Positions 24,313 through 34,011 of a DNA stretch of 64,000 nt are shown here, piece after piece. Made by a program: the position numbers and the translations under genes. This stretch comes from Komagataeibacter xylinus. Lineage in GTDB: Bacteria > Pseudomonadota > Alphaproteobacteria > Acetobacterales > Acetobacteraceae. Location of the stretch: assembly GCF_031081985.1 (NCBI RefSeq), contig NZ_JARWSK010000002.1, positions 124,001 to 188,000 of the forward strand, in the 5' to 3' direction. How positions within the stretch are numbered: the stretch's first letter is position 1; every line of letters starts with the position of its first letter. Under the pieces are notes generated by a model. The model ran no database searches. It was given only the letters and a program-made list of their open reading frames with translations, and was not told the DNA's origin.

Positions 24313-27202
24313 AAGACAGCAAAAACGTATTCAATTGGTGAACGGGCAGCCCCAGCGGCACGCATGTGCCCCGCCCCGTGGCGCGGATGCGCTGCGCGAT
24401 GGTGCCGATATCAAACGCCACGGCCCCCAGCCCCGCCCGCCACAGCAGCGTGAGCGTGAAGCACCATGTCTCGGGCCACAGCGCGGGCAGGAAGCCCACA
24501 TCGCCCGCGCAGCCACGCACCAGCGCCAGGCCATCCGCCTCGTCATAGTGGCCGGTCACGAACACGCGGCCCGTTTCCTGCAGGGCGGCATCATCCGCCG
24601 TGTGGCCCACCACCACGAATTCCAGCGGCAGGTCACGCGCGCGCGCATCCATGGCCGCCGCAAGCACGATGGCATGGCCTTTTTCCAGCCCGATCCCGCC
24701 CACGATCACCACCCGGCAGCGCTTATTGCGCGGCGGCAGACCGGTGGCGGCAGGCGTGGCATCGCGGGCTGCGAACTGCGGCAGGGACAGCGCGGGGCCA
24801 TCATCCTCCAGTGCGTGCACATGGGGCGTAACATGAGGGAAATACCGGCCCAGCCGCAACGCAACCTCCGCCGAGGGCACGATCACCCGCCGCGCACCCG
24901 CAAGGTCACGGGCCGTGTCGCGGCGCAGGCGCGCCACATCCCGCTCCCCCACCACGGAGCCGAGCACGCTCACGCACGCCGCACACCCCGCCGCATCCGG
25001 CTCGCCGCAATAGCGCCCCGCAGGCCCCACCAATGTGACGCGCGGGCACAGTCCGGCATAGTCATGCACGTAATATTCATAGGGCAGCGCCAGCACACGG
25101 CACAAAGCCCGCGCGCGCCCATCGTGGCCCAGTTGATGATGGATCTCGACCTGCCTCACGCCCAGCGCGCGCAGCAGGGTTACAAGGGCTGTTTCCTGCG
25201 CGGGCCACGCAAAATTCAGGTCCGGCCAGTGGGCATCGGGCCTGCCATCGCGCAGCACGAATCCCTCGGGCGTGGGGTCGAGCACGACTGGCAACCGCCC
25301 CGCCGCCAGCGCGTGCCGTGCCCGTGCCCGCACCACGCGCGCCACCCCGCCGCCTTCGCCATGGCTGACCAGCAGCACCGCTCCCGCCAGACCTGCCTCC
25401 ACCATGCCCCGGCACCACACCAGCACCGACAGCCTGTGCCGCGCCACCCGTAGCGGATCGGCTGCGATATGGGCCGCCACCAGCGCGTCATAACCGGGAA
25501 AGAGCCGGTTCAGAATCCAGATATTGCGCCGCAGCAGGTCCGCCCGCGCGCTGGCAAACGACACGCCCCCCACATGCCCTACGAACGCGCCCACCGCCGC
25601 CCGGTGCCGCCAGCCACCCAGGCGTGCGCGCATGCAGAAATCATTTTCCTCCCCATACCCCCGGCCAAACAGTTCGGGACGGAAGCCGCCAGTCTGACGC
25701 AGGCAGTCGTGGCGGATGAACATGCAGAAGCCATGCGCGGTGGGAATCTCGACATCCTGCCCGCCATTGGCCCGCCTTGCCGCGTCCATCAACCGCCGCA
25801 CGGCTGCAAGGCCACCCGTCAGCGGTGCGGGGCGTGCAGGGGCGGGCCATGTGAGGATGGTGGCATCGTTGGAAAGCGGCGAGACGGTGCCCGTGTCGGC
25901 GCGGGCATAGGCCACATGCCGCATCTCCTCCAGCCAGCCGGGTGCGACCAGTGTATCGCTGTTGAGCAGCACCACGTCACGGCCCTGCGCATCGGCCAGC
26001 GCAGTGCACACCGCCGCCGGGTAGCCGCGGTTATGGGCATGGCGGCGCAGCACGATACGCCCCTGCCACGCCAGCGCGTCCAGCGCGCGGGCGAGGTCAG
26101 GGTCCGGCGTGGCGTCATCCACCACCATGATCTCGGTCGTGGCCTGCGCCGAGGCCGCAAGGCTGGCCAGCACGCTGTCGATACAGGCCAGCGTGCCAGC
26201 GCGGTCGGCATAGACGGGAATGACGATCCTGCATTGCGTGGCACACGGCGGCACGCGCACCGGTGCCACGCCACGGCCACGCATGGCAGGAAAGACGGGC
26301 CAGGCGGCGGGAAGCCCGATGGGCAGCGGCGAGCCGGACAGATCCCGCCCGTCAGGCCGCACCACCCGCACGCTGCCCCCTGTTGCCATGGCCTGCCACG
26401 GCACATGAAACGTCCAGACCGGCAGGCCGGGGCCTGCCGCGCTGTCCTGTCGGCCCACCTTGCCGCGCGTGAGCGTGAGGGGCCGCCTGCCCCTGGCATC
26501 GATCAGGTGCAGCACAGGACAATGATCAGGCCGGGCGGGCATGAAGGCCCAGCCTGCCAGCCCGTGGTCATCGGGCCACATGGCGCCAAGTGTTGCGCAC
26601 AAGGCCGCGCGGTCGGGGCGACCGCCAAGCAGCACCGCACCCGCATGGCGTACCACGATCTCGCCCCCATGCCGCCAGTGCGGGGGCAGCCGCAAACCGC
26701 TGCCCGGCTGCACCGGGCAGGGCTGGCCATCGAGCAGGATTTCAGGCCGGGCGGGCACGGGCAGGCCGCCCCAGTGCAACACGCCATCGGGGTCAGGCGC
26801 GCACCAGCCGGTTTGTCCCGTGCGCTGGCATACGAGCGTTGCCGCACGGCACAGATCGGGGTCGAAACCATAACGGGTAAAAAAGCGCTCGAGCGCCGCC
26901 GCAGCCCGACTCCATGCCCCGGCACCGCACAGGGCCAGCACCAGCAGCTTCAGCCCTGCGCGGAACTCCTGCCCGACCATGAGTTGCTCGATGCCCTGCG
27001 CGGCCTGCATCGCCTGCCCGGCGCCCAGCAGCACCGCCGCCTGCGCGAAACGGACCGCCCTGTCGCCGGAGGCCATGCGGGCCGCGCGCCCCATCCACGC
27101 CACGGCCTGCGCATGCTGCCCCGCCGCTGCCAGCCGCCATGCCTGCCGCATGGCGGCGGTGACCTCTTTCTCCGGCACGGCATGGGGCGGTTGGCGGTTC
27201 AT
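24269..27202 (-). CDS. Large two-domain glycosyltransferase (GT2 + GT4-like)
   Basis: 977 residues. The N-terminal ~300 residues are Ala/Arg-rich helical and unassigned. A GT-A/GT2 domain follows (about 325-570): CRIVIPVYADRAGTLACIDS, MVVDDATPD, NRGYPAAV and LLNSDTLVAPGW (DxD-like NSD). The C-terminal half (about 610-960) is a GT-B domain with YYVHDYAGLCPRVTLVG, a Cys cluster (CGEP then GCAAC), CRVVIVGGIGLEKGHAIVL and PALWPETWCFTL (E-x-x-x-F). Two different catalytic folds in one chain suggest sequential addition of two sugars. Starts by ATGA overlap with the Sel1 gene. Confidence 0.85.
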   Translation of the reverse strand: MNRQPPHAVPEKEVTAAMRQAWRLAAAGQHAQAVAWMGRAARMASGDRAVRFAQAAVLLGAGQAMQAAQGIEQLMVGQEFRAGLKLLVLALCGAGAWSRAAAALERFFTRYGFDPDLCRAATLVCQRTGQTGWCAPDPDGVLHWGGLPVPARPEILLDGQPCPVQPGSGLRLPPHWRHGGEIVVRHAGAVLLGGRPDRAALCATLGAMWPDDHGLAGWAFMPARPDHCPVLHLIDARGRRPLTLTRGKVGRQDSAAGPGLPVWTFHVPWQAMATGGSVRVVRPDGRDLSGSPLPIGLPAAWPVFPAMRGRGVAPVRVPPCATQCRIVIPVYADRAGTLACIDSVLASLAASAQATTEIMVVDDATPDPDLARALDALAWQGRIVLRRHAHNRGYPAAVCTALADAQGRDVVLLNSDTLVAPGWLEEMRHVAYARADTGTVSPLSNDATILTWPAPARPAPLTGGLAAVRRLMDAARRANGGQDVEIPTAHGFCMFIRHDCLRQTGGFRPELFGRGYGEENDFCMRARLGGWRHRAAVGAFVGHVGGVSFASARADLLRRNIWILNRLFPGYDALVAAHIAADPLRVARHRLSVLVWCRGMVEAGLAGAVLLVSHGEGGGVARVVRARARHALAAGRLPVVLDPTPEGFVLRDGRPDAHWPDLNFAWPAQETALVTLLRALGVRQVEIHHQLGHDGRARALCRVLALPYEYYVHDYAGLCPRVTLVGPAGRYCGEPDAAGCAACVSVLGSVVGERDVARLRRDTARDLAGARRVIVPSAEVALRLGRYFPHVTPHVHALEDDGPALSLPQFAARDATPAATGLPPRNKRCRVVIVGGIGLEKGHAIVLAAAMDARARDLPLEFVVVGHTADDAALQETGRVFVTGHYDEADGLALVRGCAGDVGFLPALWPETWCFTLTLLWRAGLGAVAFDIGTIAQRIRATGRGTCVPLGLPVHQLNTFLLSYARIGHDVARPACS

Positions 27203-28944
27203 CCGCCCGCCAGTTGCGCGTAATCGGCCCGCGCGGCCTCAAGCCCTTGCGCAAGGGCCTGTTCCAGCCAGTGACGCGCCTGTGGCACGTCCACGCGCCC
27301 GGTCAGCCCGCGTGCGAGGTAGCGCCCCGCCATCATCTGCGCCAGCGCGTGGCCTGCCTCAGCCGCCTGAAGGAACCAGCGCAAGGCCTGCACCCGGTCG
27401 GGCGGGATGTCATGGCCGCCGCCATAGAGCGCGCCGAGCGAGAACATGGCCTCCGCCCGGCCAGCGGCGGCGGCCTTGTGATACAGGGCCAGCGCCCCCG
27501 CATGGTCGCGCGGGCCGCCGCGTCCTTCCAGCCGGAGCTGGGCTGCGGCAAGACAGGCCTCGGGCAGGCCAAACGTGGCGGCCTGCTCCAGCCACTGCCG
27601 CGCCTGTTGTGGATCAGCCGCCATGCCATCGCCCTCAAGCAGCATGCGGCCATGCCAGTAGGCGGCATTGACCACGCCCGCGCGGGCGGCGCGTTCCATC
27701 CACATGGCTGCCGCCGCGCGGTCGGTGGGCCGGCCCACGCCCTCATGCAGGCTGACCGCAAGGTTGAACATGGCAACCGGGTCACCCACCTGTGCCGCCG
27801 GTTCAAAATCAATCCGTGCGGGCCGGGTGACGGCCTGTTCCGCCCTGCCTGCCAGCAGGGTTGCGGCAAGCTCGCTCATGGCGGTGACATCACCAAGGTC
27901 CGCCGCGCGTTCCAGCCACTGGCGGGCCAGGTCAGGGTCAGCCGCCACGCCGCGCCCCTGCTGGTACAGCACGGCCAGCATGCGGCAGGCCAGCGCATGA
28001 CCGTGTTCTGCCGCCATGCGGTACCACGCCACGGCTTCATGATCGGCGGGAATCGCCGCCTCGCCGCGTGCATGCAGGTCGCCCAGCAGGGCGGCGGCCT
28101 CGCGGTCGCCGCCAAGGGCCGCGCGGCGCAGCCATGTCTCGGCCATCAGCATATTGCGCGGGCCATCCGCCCGGTCATGCAGCAGCAGCGCGCCATAGCG
28201 GGCCTGCGCGGGGCGCACGCCCTGTTCCGCCGCCCGCCCGTACCACAGCACGGCCTGACCCGTATCACGCGCCATGCCCCAGCCGCGCTCATGCAACAGG
28301 CCCAGCATGTATTGCGCGGTGGGCAGGCCGCCTTGTGCCGCCCGGTGCAGGGCGGCCACCGCATCGGGGTCGGTTCCCGGTGGTTGAGCCGCAAGATGCG
28401 CCACCGCCAGCCCCAGATCACCCTGCGGGCACCCTGCCTGCGCCGCGCGCGCGCACCAAAGGCGCGCCGCCTCCGGGTCGCGCACGCTGTCAGGCCCGCA
28501 GGCCAGCAGGTAGCCATACAGTGCCTGTGCATCGGGCAAGCCGAGTGTGGCCGCACGCTGCGCCCAGCCGGTGGCAGCAACAGGGTCGGGCCAGTGTTCT
28601 ATGCCTGCGGGCAGGCTTGCTGGCAGCAGGCCATCCCCTCCCCTGCCATCAGGCGGGTCAACCAGCAGCATGAGCGCCATGGCAAAACAGGCTTCGGCAT
28701 GCCCGGCGGTCGCGGCGCGGTGCATCCAGCGCACGCCCTCGGCGGGACTGCGCGGCACGCCACAGCCTTCCAGATAGGCGCGGGCCACCTGGTACTGCGC
28801 GGCCACCATGCCCTCCTGTGCCAGCCTGCCCAACAGGGCAAAACCCTGCGGGGCGCGGCCTTCATGCTCCAGCCAGCCCATGGCCCGCTGCAACCGCCCC
28901 TGCGCGGAGAATCCCTCCCGCCAGCGGGAAAACAGCTTGCGCAT
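27199..28944 (-). CDS. Sel1-like repeat protein
   Basis: 581 residues made almost entirely of about a dozen Sel1/TPR-like repeats of roughly 36 residues; for example AQYQVARAYLEGCGVPRSPA, TAQYMLGLLHERGWGMARDT, EAMFSLGALYGGGHDIPPDR. Each has the G-x-G and A-x-x-W-x-x-x-A-A-x-x-G pattern. No signal peptide or membrane segment, so probably cytosolic and a protein-binding scaffold. It starts 11 bp after the HlyD gene and overlaps the next glycosyltransferase by 4 nt. Sel1 proteins beside secretion and polymer-synthesis genes are often assembly or regulatory scaffolds; that is inference here. Confidence 0.9.
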   Translation of the reverse strand: MRKLFSRWREGFSAQGRLQRAMGWLEHEGRAPQGFALLGRLAQEGMVAAQYQVARAYLEGCGVPRSPAEGVRWMHRAATAGHAEACFAMALMLLVDPPDGRGGDGLLPASLPAGIEHWPDPVAATGWAQRAATLGLPDAQALYGYLLACGPDSVRDPEAARLWCARAAQAGCPQGDLGLAVAHLAAQPPGTDPDAVAALHRAAQGGLPTAQYMLGLLHERGWGMARDTGQAVLWYGRAAEQGVRPAQARYGALLLHDRADGPRNMLMAETWLRRAALGGDREAAALLGDLHARGEAAIPADHEAVAWYRMAAEHGHALACRMLAVLYQQGRGVAADPDLARQWLERAADLGDVTAMSELAATLLAGRAEQAVTRPARIDFEPAAQVGDPVAMFNLAVSLHEGVGRPTDRAAAAMWMERAARAGVVNAAYWHGRMLLEGDGMAADPQQARQWLEQAATFGLPEACLAAAQLRLEGRGGPRDHAGALALYHKAAAAGRAEAMFSLGALYGGGHDIPPDRVQALRWFLQAAEAGHALAQMMAGRYLARGLTGRVDVPQARHWLEQALAQGLEAARADYAQLAGG

Positions 28945-28955
28945 ACCGCCCCCGC

Positions 28956-30410
28956 TCAGGGTTCGCGCATGCCGTCGGTCACGGCAGGCAGCAGGCGGTT
29001 GAGCAGGTACTGCATCATGGTGCGCCGCCCGATATGGATATCGGCCTCGACCGGCATGCCGGGCTGCGGGTGGAAGAAGGGCGGCACGCCATGCAGGGTG
29101 TAACGGTCAATGGACAGGCGCACGCGGTAGAAAGCGTTCATCGGGTCGCCATCCTCTTCACCCGTCTGTGCCCCGGCCCCGCCTGCATGGCCTGAGGCAT
29201 CGGTAAACGCATCCGGGCTGATGACGCGCACCGTGGCATCACCCCCGCCATACTGCGTGTAGGGAAAGGCCGAGAATTTGAGCAGCGCGTGATCGCCCGC
29301 GCGCACGTAGCCCGCATCCACCCCGCGCAGCGTGGCCTCGACATCGAGCGTGGCCGCAGCGGGCACCAGTGTCATGAGCGGGCTGGCGGCCTGAATGACA
29401 GAGCCTGCGGAAAGATGGGCGATGCTCAGCACCACCGCATCGCGGTCGGCGCGCATGATGACAAGGTCGTGGTGCAGCATGGCCTTGCTGTAGCTGCCCT
29501 CGGCATCGGCCAGGCGGTGCTGGGCCAGGGCAAGATCCTGATATACGGTGGCGTGCCAGTTGCTGGCATAGCCATCGCGCTGCGCCGTCATGCCATCAAG
29601 GCGGGCGCGGGTGCTGTCCGCCTCGTGCCGGGCGGAAACCTGCGAGCGCACCACCTCCATCAGGCTGTCCTGCGCCGCCAGCGTGGAGAGCCTGCTGCCC
29701 ACCTGCTCGTGCTGCAGGCGGGTGCGCATGTCCTGCACGTCACGTGCCACGCGGGCGCGGGCGGCATACATCGCGGCACTGGCCTCATAGCCCTGCAACT
29801 CGCTTTTCAGCCCCGCGATCTGGCGGTCGTAATTGGCCATCTGGGCCGTGTATTCGGCTTCACGCCGCAAAAAGGCCGCTGCCTCCTGCACAGAGGCAGG
29901 ATCATTCACATCCGCTTTATAGGGCTGGCCCGCGGCCTCGGCGGTGCGGCGCGCCACTTCGGCGCGATAGGCCATGACCTGGCGGCGCAGGTTGGTCACG
30001 TCGGCATCGGTCATGGTGGGGTCGAGGCGGGCGAGCACCTGCCCCTTGCGCACGCTGTCGCCCTCATGCACGTCGATCGAGCGGATGATCGCGGTCTCGA
30101 GCGGCTGGATGACCATCGTCTCATCAAACGGCGTGAGCCTGCCATTGACACTCACCACCCGGTCAAGCGGCAGGAAGGTCATGACCAGCAGCCCCGCCCC
30201 CGCAAGGGCCGCGATCAGCCAGACCACATAACGCGCGGCATCCGACGGCGGCAGGCCGACCAGTGCTGCGCTTGGCGAGTAAAAGGACAGCAGCGCGGGG
30301 GGCAGGTCAGTTGGCACATCCGCCGTGGGCGGTGGCAGCACGGACAGGATCGCCCCTTCCGCAGGGCCACCCTGCGCATCAGGCGGCGGGATGAGCGCCT
30401 GCCCGCTCAT
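28956..30410 (-). CDS. HlyD-family type I secretion periplasmic adaptor
   Basis: Membrane-fusion protein linking the inner-membrane ABC exporter to an outer-membrane TolC-like channel. 484 residues: cytoplasmic N-terminus, one TM (about 63-83, VVWLIAALAGAGLLVMTF), lipoyl halves (GRLTPFDETMVIQPLETAII and later), a long coiled-coil hairpin (about 135-310), then a beta-barrel region ending RRTMMQYLLNRLLP. The first lipoyl half has IDVHEGDSVRKGQVLARLDP, diagnostic of HlyD/LapC/PrsE. It overlaps the ABC gene by 4 nt (ATGA). Confidence 0.93.
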   Translation of the reverse strand: MSGQALIPPPDAQGGPAEGAILSVLPPPTADVPTDLPPALLSFYSPSAALVGLPPSDAARYVVWLIAALAGAGLLVMTFLPLDRVVSVNGRLTPFDETMVIQPLETAIIRSIDVHEGDSVRKGQVLARLDPTMTDADVTNLRRQVMAYRAEVARRTAEAAGQPYKADVNDPASVQEAAAFLRREAEYTAQMANYDRQIAGLKSELQGYEASAAMYAARARVARDVQDMRTRLQHEQVGSRLSTLAAQDSLMEVVRSQVSARHEADSTRARLDGMTAQRDGYASNWHATVYQDLALAQHRLADAEGSYSKAMLHHDLVIMRADRDAVVLSIAHLSAGSVIQAASPLMTLVPAAATLDVEATLRGVDAGYVRAGDHALLKFSAFPYTQYGGGDATVRVISPDAFTDASGHAGGAGAQTGEEDGDPMNAFYRVRLSIDRYTLHGVPPFFHPQPGMPVEADIHIGRRTMMQYLLNRLLPAVTDGMREP

Positions 30411-32638
30411 GCTGCATCTCCGTGCATGGCGGTGAGCGATCCGGTTTCAGCCACGCTGTTCTGTTGCATCCACAGCGTGCGGTAGATGGTGCAGCGCCCC
30501 AGCAGTTCGGCATGCGTGCCGATATCGACCACCCGCCCGTGGTCGAGCACGCAGATCTGGTGGCATTCCACCAAAGAGGCCAGCCGGTGCGACACGATGA
30601 CCATGGTGCGCCCGCGCGCAAGGTGGCGCAGGTTGGCGTTGACCACTGCCTCGCTCTCGGGGTCAAGGGCGGAGGTGGCTTCATCGAGGATCATGAGCTT
30701 GGGGTCGGAAATCACGGCGCGCGCGATGGCGAGGCGCTGGCGCTGGCCGCCGGAAATGTTGGTTGATCCCTCCTCGATCCAGGTATCGAAGCCCGCGGGC
30801 ATGCGCTCGATGAACTCCTCGGCTCCCGCAAGGCGGGCGGCGCGCACCACGTCCTCCAGCGTCAGGCCCGGCCGGCCTGCGATGATGTTGTCGCGAATGG
30901 TGCCGCGAAACAGGAAGTTGTCCTGCAGCACCACGCCGCATGAACGACGCAGGTAGGTCAGGTTGATCTCGCGCAGGTCGATGCCATCAAGCCGCAGGTG
31001 GCCGGTATAGCTGCGGCTTACGCCCTGCAGCAGCCGCGTGATGGTGGACTTGCCCGAGCCGCTGCGCCCCACCAGCCCCAGCATGGTGCCCGCAGGCACG
31101 CTGAAGGTGATGTCATCCAGCGCGGGGGCCGAGGCGCCGGGATAGGTAAAGCACACATTGCTGAACGACAGCGCCCCGTGCAGCGGCGGGCGCAGGCCGG
31201 TGGTGAGCGCGCGGGTCTCGGTCGGGCGGTTGAGCACGGAGCCGGTCTCGGCCAGGGCGGCGCGCACCTCGTTGAGGTCATCGATCAGCCGGGCCATGCT
31301 CACCAGCGGCGCGGCTACGCGGCCACCCAGCATCATGAACGCCATGAGCGCGCCCGCCTCCATGCCCGAGGTCGTGGAGGTAATGGCCATATACGCCCCG
31401 ATGAGGATGATGCCGCGATTGATGAACAGGTCGAGCGGCATGACCGCCGTGCCCACCCAGTTGCCCATGCGCCCGGCATCGAGCGAGGCGGTGACGACAT
31501 CGGCGGTCTTTTCATCCCACACCGCGCGGCGCACCGGCTCCAGCGCCAGCGTCTTGACGGTGCGGATGCCGGCAACCGTTTCATACAGTGCGGCGCTGCG
31601 GGCCATTTCGGCGCGGATCTGCCGGTTGATCAGCCGCCCCACGGTGGGCATGGCCAGCAGGATGATGACGCCAATCAGCGCCGCGCCCACAACGGTCATC
31701 CATGCCAGCGTGGTGCTGAGCCAGAACAGGAAGGGCAGCACCACCAGCAGGGTGAACAGGTCAAGGAACGTGCCCAGCAGCTTGCCGGTCATGAACTGCC
31801 GCACCTTGTAGATGGCGCTGATGCGGCCAATGATGTTGCCCGCCTGTTCGCGCTCGAAAAACTCCAGCGGCAGGGCGAGCAGCCGGTCGAACACGGCCAG
31901 CGAGATGCGTGTATCGAGCCGCGTGGTCAGCACAAGCGTGATCTCGCGCCGCGCATGCGTGAGCAGGATTTCATACACCGCCATGACCACGACCAGCCCG
32001 GTGAGCGAGACCAGTGTGGCCATGGAATGAAAATTCACCACCCGGTCGATCACCTGCATGACGATGAGCGGCGGAAAAATGGCCAGCACGCTGATCACGA
32101 TGGAGGCCAGCAACACATCACGCAGCAGCCTGCGCTCGCCCAGAACGAGGCGGCGCAGCCACGCGAAATCGATCGGCGGCTCGGGGCGCGTGCTGTCATG
32201 CTGGCCGCGCACCAGCAGCACGTCGCCCGTCCAGACCGCTTCAAGCCGCAGGGCATCGATCGCGACCGGAGGCGCCTCGGGGCTGGCGAAGGGATCGGCC
32301 AGCCAGACCACACCACTGGCTTCATCAGCCCCCACCATCAGCCCCGCCGAGCCATCAGCAAACATGAGCACGACCGGCGGCACGTCGCGCAGGCGCACGA
32401 GATCGCGCCATTGCAGGCGCATGCCCCTTGCGGTGCCGCCATTTTCCTCCACCCAGCGCGCAAGGGCGGGAATGGAGGGGGCGCTCTCGCCCTCTTCCCC
32501 GGCAAAATCACGCACGTCGAGGTCAATGCCATGAAAGCGTGCCGCGCACAGCACGGCCTGCAGGCGGATCAGTTCCGGCGCGCGCCGTGGCGCGGCCTGC
32601 CCCCCGACGCCATCACCTGCTTGGTCTTGATGGCCCAC
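30407..32638 (-). CDS. Type I secretion ABC transporter/ATPase with inactive C39-like domain
   Basis: 743 residues from a GTG at 32638, preceded by AAGGGG. Order: N-terminal C39-like domain (about 15-140) in which the peptidase Cys context (D-C-G) is missing (IRLQAVLCAARFHGIDLDVR), so it should bind rather than cleave substrate; six-TM ABC membrane domain (about 170-460); ATPase domain with Walker A GRSGSGKST (about 535), signature NISGGQRQRLAIARA and Walker B LMILDEATSALD. This C39-like type exports RTX proteins or adhesins with a C-terminal signal. First gene of the operon; no outer-membrane channel or RTX substrate gene is in the window. A degraded copy of its 5' part is at 46866-47046. 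Confidence 0.94.
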   Translation of the reverse strand: MGHQDQAGDGVGGQAAPRRAPELIRLQAVLCAARFHGIDLDVRDFAGEEGESAPSIPALARWVEENGGTARGMRLQWRDLVRLRDVPPVVLMFADGSAGLMVGADEASGVVWLADPFASPEAPPVAIDALRLEAVWTGDVLLVRGQHDSTRPEPPIDFAWLRRLVLGERRLLRDVLLASIVISVLAIFPPLIVMQVIDRVVNFHSMATLVSLTGLVVVMAVYEILLTHARREITLVLTTRLDTRISLAVFDRLLALPLEFFEREQAGNIIGRISAIYKVRQFMTGKLLGTFLDLFTLLVVLPFLFWLSTTLAWMTVVGAALIGVIILLAMPTVGRLINRQIRAEMARSAALYETVAGIRTVKTLALEPVRRAVWDEKTADVVTASLDAGRMGNWVGTAVMPLDLFINRGIILIGAYMAITSTTSGMEAGALMAFMMLGGRVAAPLVSMARLIDDLNEVRAALAETGSVLNRPTETRALTTGLRPPLHGALSFSNVCFTYPGASAPALDDITFSVPAGTMLGLVGRSGSGKSTITRLLQGVSRSYTGHLRLDGIDLREINLTYLRRSCGVVLQDNFLFRGTIRDNIIAGRPGLTLEDVVRAARLAGAEEFIERMPAGFDTWIEEGSTNISGGQRQRLAIARAVISDPKLMILDEATSALDPESEAVVNANLRHLARGRTMVIVSHRLASLVECHQICVLDHGRVVDIGTHAELLGRCTIYRTLWMQQNSVAETGSLTAMHGDAA

Positions 32639-33021
32639 GGCACCCCTTCGCGTTGCACGCCCTGTCTAGTGATGCGGCCAAAGGTAGGAGCAGAAAGCAA
32701 AAAGTTCCTTAACACCCCCGGTGTCCAGCACCGATAAAATGCCCGGCCCACACCACAGGGGGATGAATGCCGTGGCAATGTCGTGTCATGGGTGTGTATT
32801 GCGCGACAGAAACGGCCCCGTTTTTCTGCTGCGGTCATGGACGCCCCGCGTCTGGCTGCCCGTGCAGCGAATACTGCCGGAATTGCATGTGCCGGGCAGC
32901 GTTGAGGGATGGCCGCCCATGACCAGATTATTTTTTGACTTTCCGCACGATTGACTGCATATAAAAAAGTCAATCATTTTTATTTATATCTTCCCCTCAA
33001 TCGTTATCGATATACAAATAT
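32639..33021 (+). other. Divergent intergenic region at the island boundary
   Basis: About 380 bases between the secretion operon and the GT2 gene. Composition changes from GC-rich (to about 32920) to AT-rich after it, marking the left edge of the glycan island. It must hold promoters for both directions, but I find no pair of good -35/-10 boxes. No gene or repeat element is apparent. Confidence 0.4.
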
Positions 33022-34011
33022 ATGAACCTGAACCCCAATTCCGTTCCGCGCCTTGCCATTGTCATTCCATGTTACAATGAAACAGAAGTTTTTCCCTTTT
33101 GCTTGCGCGAAATGGGGGAATATCTGAATGACATGATCCGACGGAACCTGGTGCAGGCGGAAAGTTACATACTGTTCGTTGACGATGGCAGCCGGGATGA
33201 TACGTGGCAGCAGATCAGTGCCGCCGCGAAAGAGCATTCCTTCGTCCGCGGGCTCAAGCTGTCATGCAACAAGGGCCACCAGGCGGCGCTGCTGGCGGGG
33301 CTGGCCAACGCGACGCAGGCCGATGCCATTGTCAGCATTGATGCCGACCTGCAGGATGACATCCACGCCATAGGCAAGATGGTGCAGTCCTATATGGCAG
33401 GACATGAAGTTGTTTATGGTGTGCGGGCCTCACGCCAGACCGATACGGCTTTCAAACGCACCACGGCGGAACTCTTCTACCGCATGATGACCTTCATGGG
33501 GGTGAAGCAGGTTTTCAATCATGCCGATTTCCGCCTTCTCAGCCAGCGTGCCTGCGCCGCCCTGCTGGAATATCATGAGAGGAACATCTACATCCGCGGC
33601 CTTGTGCCCCTGGTCGGCTTTCCCGCAGAAGAGGTCTATTACGACCGCAAGGAACGCATGGCTGGCGTTTCCAAATACCCTTTACGGAAAATGCTTGCCC
33701 TGGCCATGGAAGGCATCACTTCCATGACGGTCAGCCCGCTCAGGCTGATTACATTTGTGGGTGCTGCAATCGGCGCCATTTCGGTCCTGCTCTTTCTGAG
33801 CGTCATGGCATACTGGATACTGAAGGGCTGCGTGTCCGGCTGGATGTTTGTCATTGTCGCGCTTTTCGCCGCAACCGGCATACAGATGCTGTCTCTGGGT
33901 ATCGTTGGGGAATATGTCGGCAAAATATACCTTGAGACAAAGGAACGCCCTCGCTACCATATAGAAGAAAAAGAAGGGTTCCCTGCAGGCAACCCTTCCG
34001 CGCCAGCATGA
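33022..34011 (+). CDS. GtrB/ArnC-like GT2 glycosyltransferase with two C-terminal TM helices
   Basis: 329 residues. GT-A fold with LAIVIPCYNETEVFP, LFVDDGSRDDT, NKGHQAALLAGL and the DxD motif SIDADLQDD; GVSKYPLRKMLALAMEG precedes two TM helices (about 240-262 and 277-300). This is the architecture of enzymes that load a sugar onto undecaprenyl phosphate on the cytoplasmic side. The lipid-linked sugar could feed the GT-C-type proteins encoded nearby. No good ribosome-binding site is visible before the ATG. It is transcribed away from the secretion operon. Confidence 0.9.
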   Translation: MNLNPNSVPRLAIVIPCYNETEVFPFCLREMGEYLNDMIRRNLVQAESYILFVDDGSRDDTWQQISAAAKEHSFVRGLKLSCNKGHQAALLAGLANATQADAIVSIDADLQDDIHAIGKMVQSYMAGHEVVYGVRASRQTDTAFKRTTAELFYRMMTFMGVKQVFNHADFRLLSQRACAALLEYHERNIYIRGLVPLVGFPAEEVYYDRKERMAGVSKYPLRKMLALAMEGITSMTVSPLRLITFVGAAIGAISVLLFLSVMAYWILKGCVSGWMFVIVALFAATGIQMLSLGIVGEYVGKIYLETKERPRYHIEEKEGFPAGNPSAPA

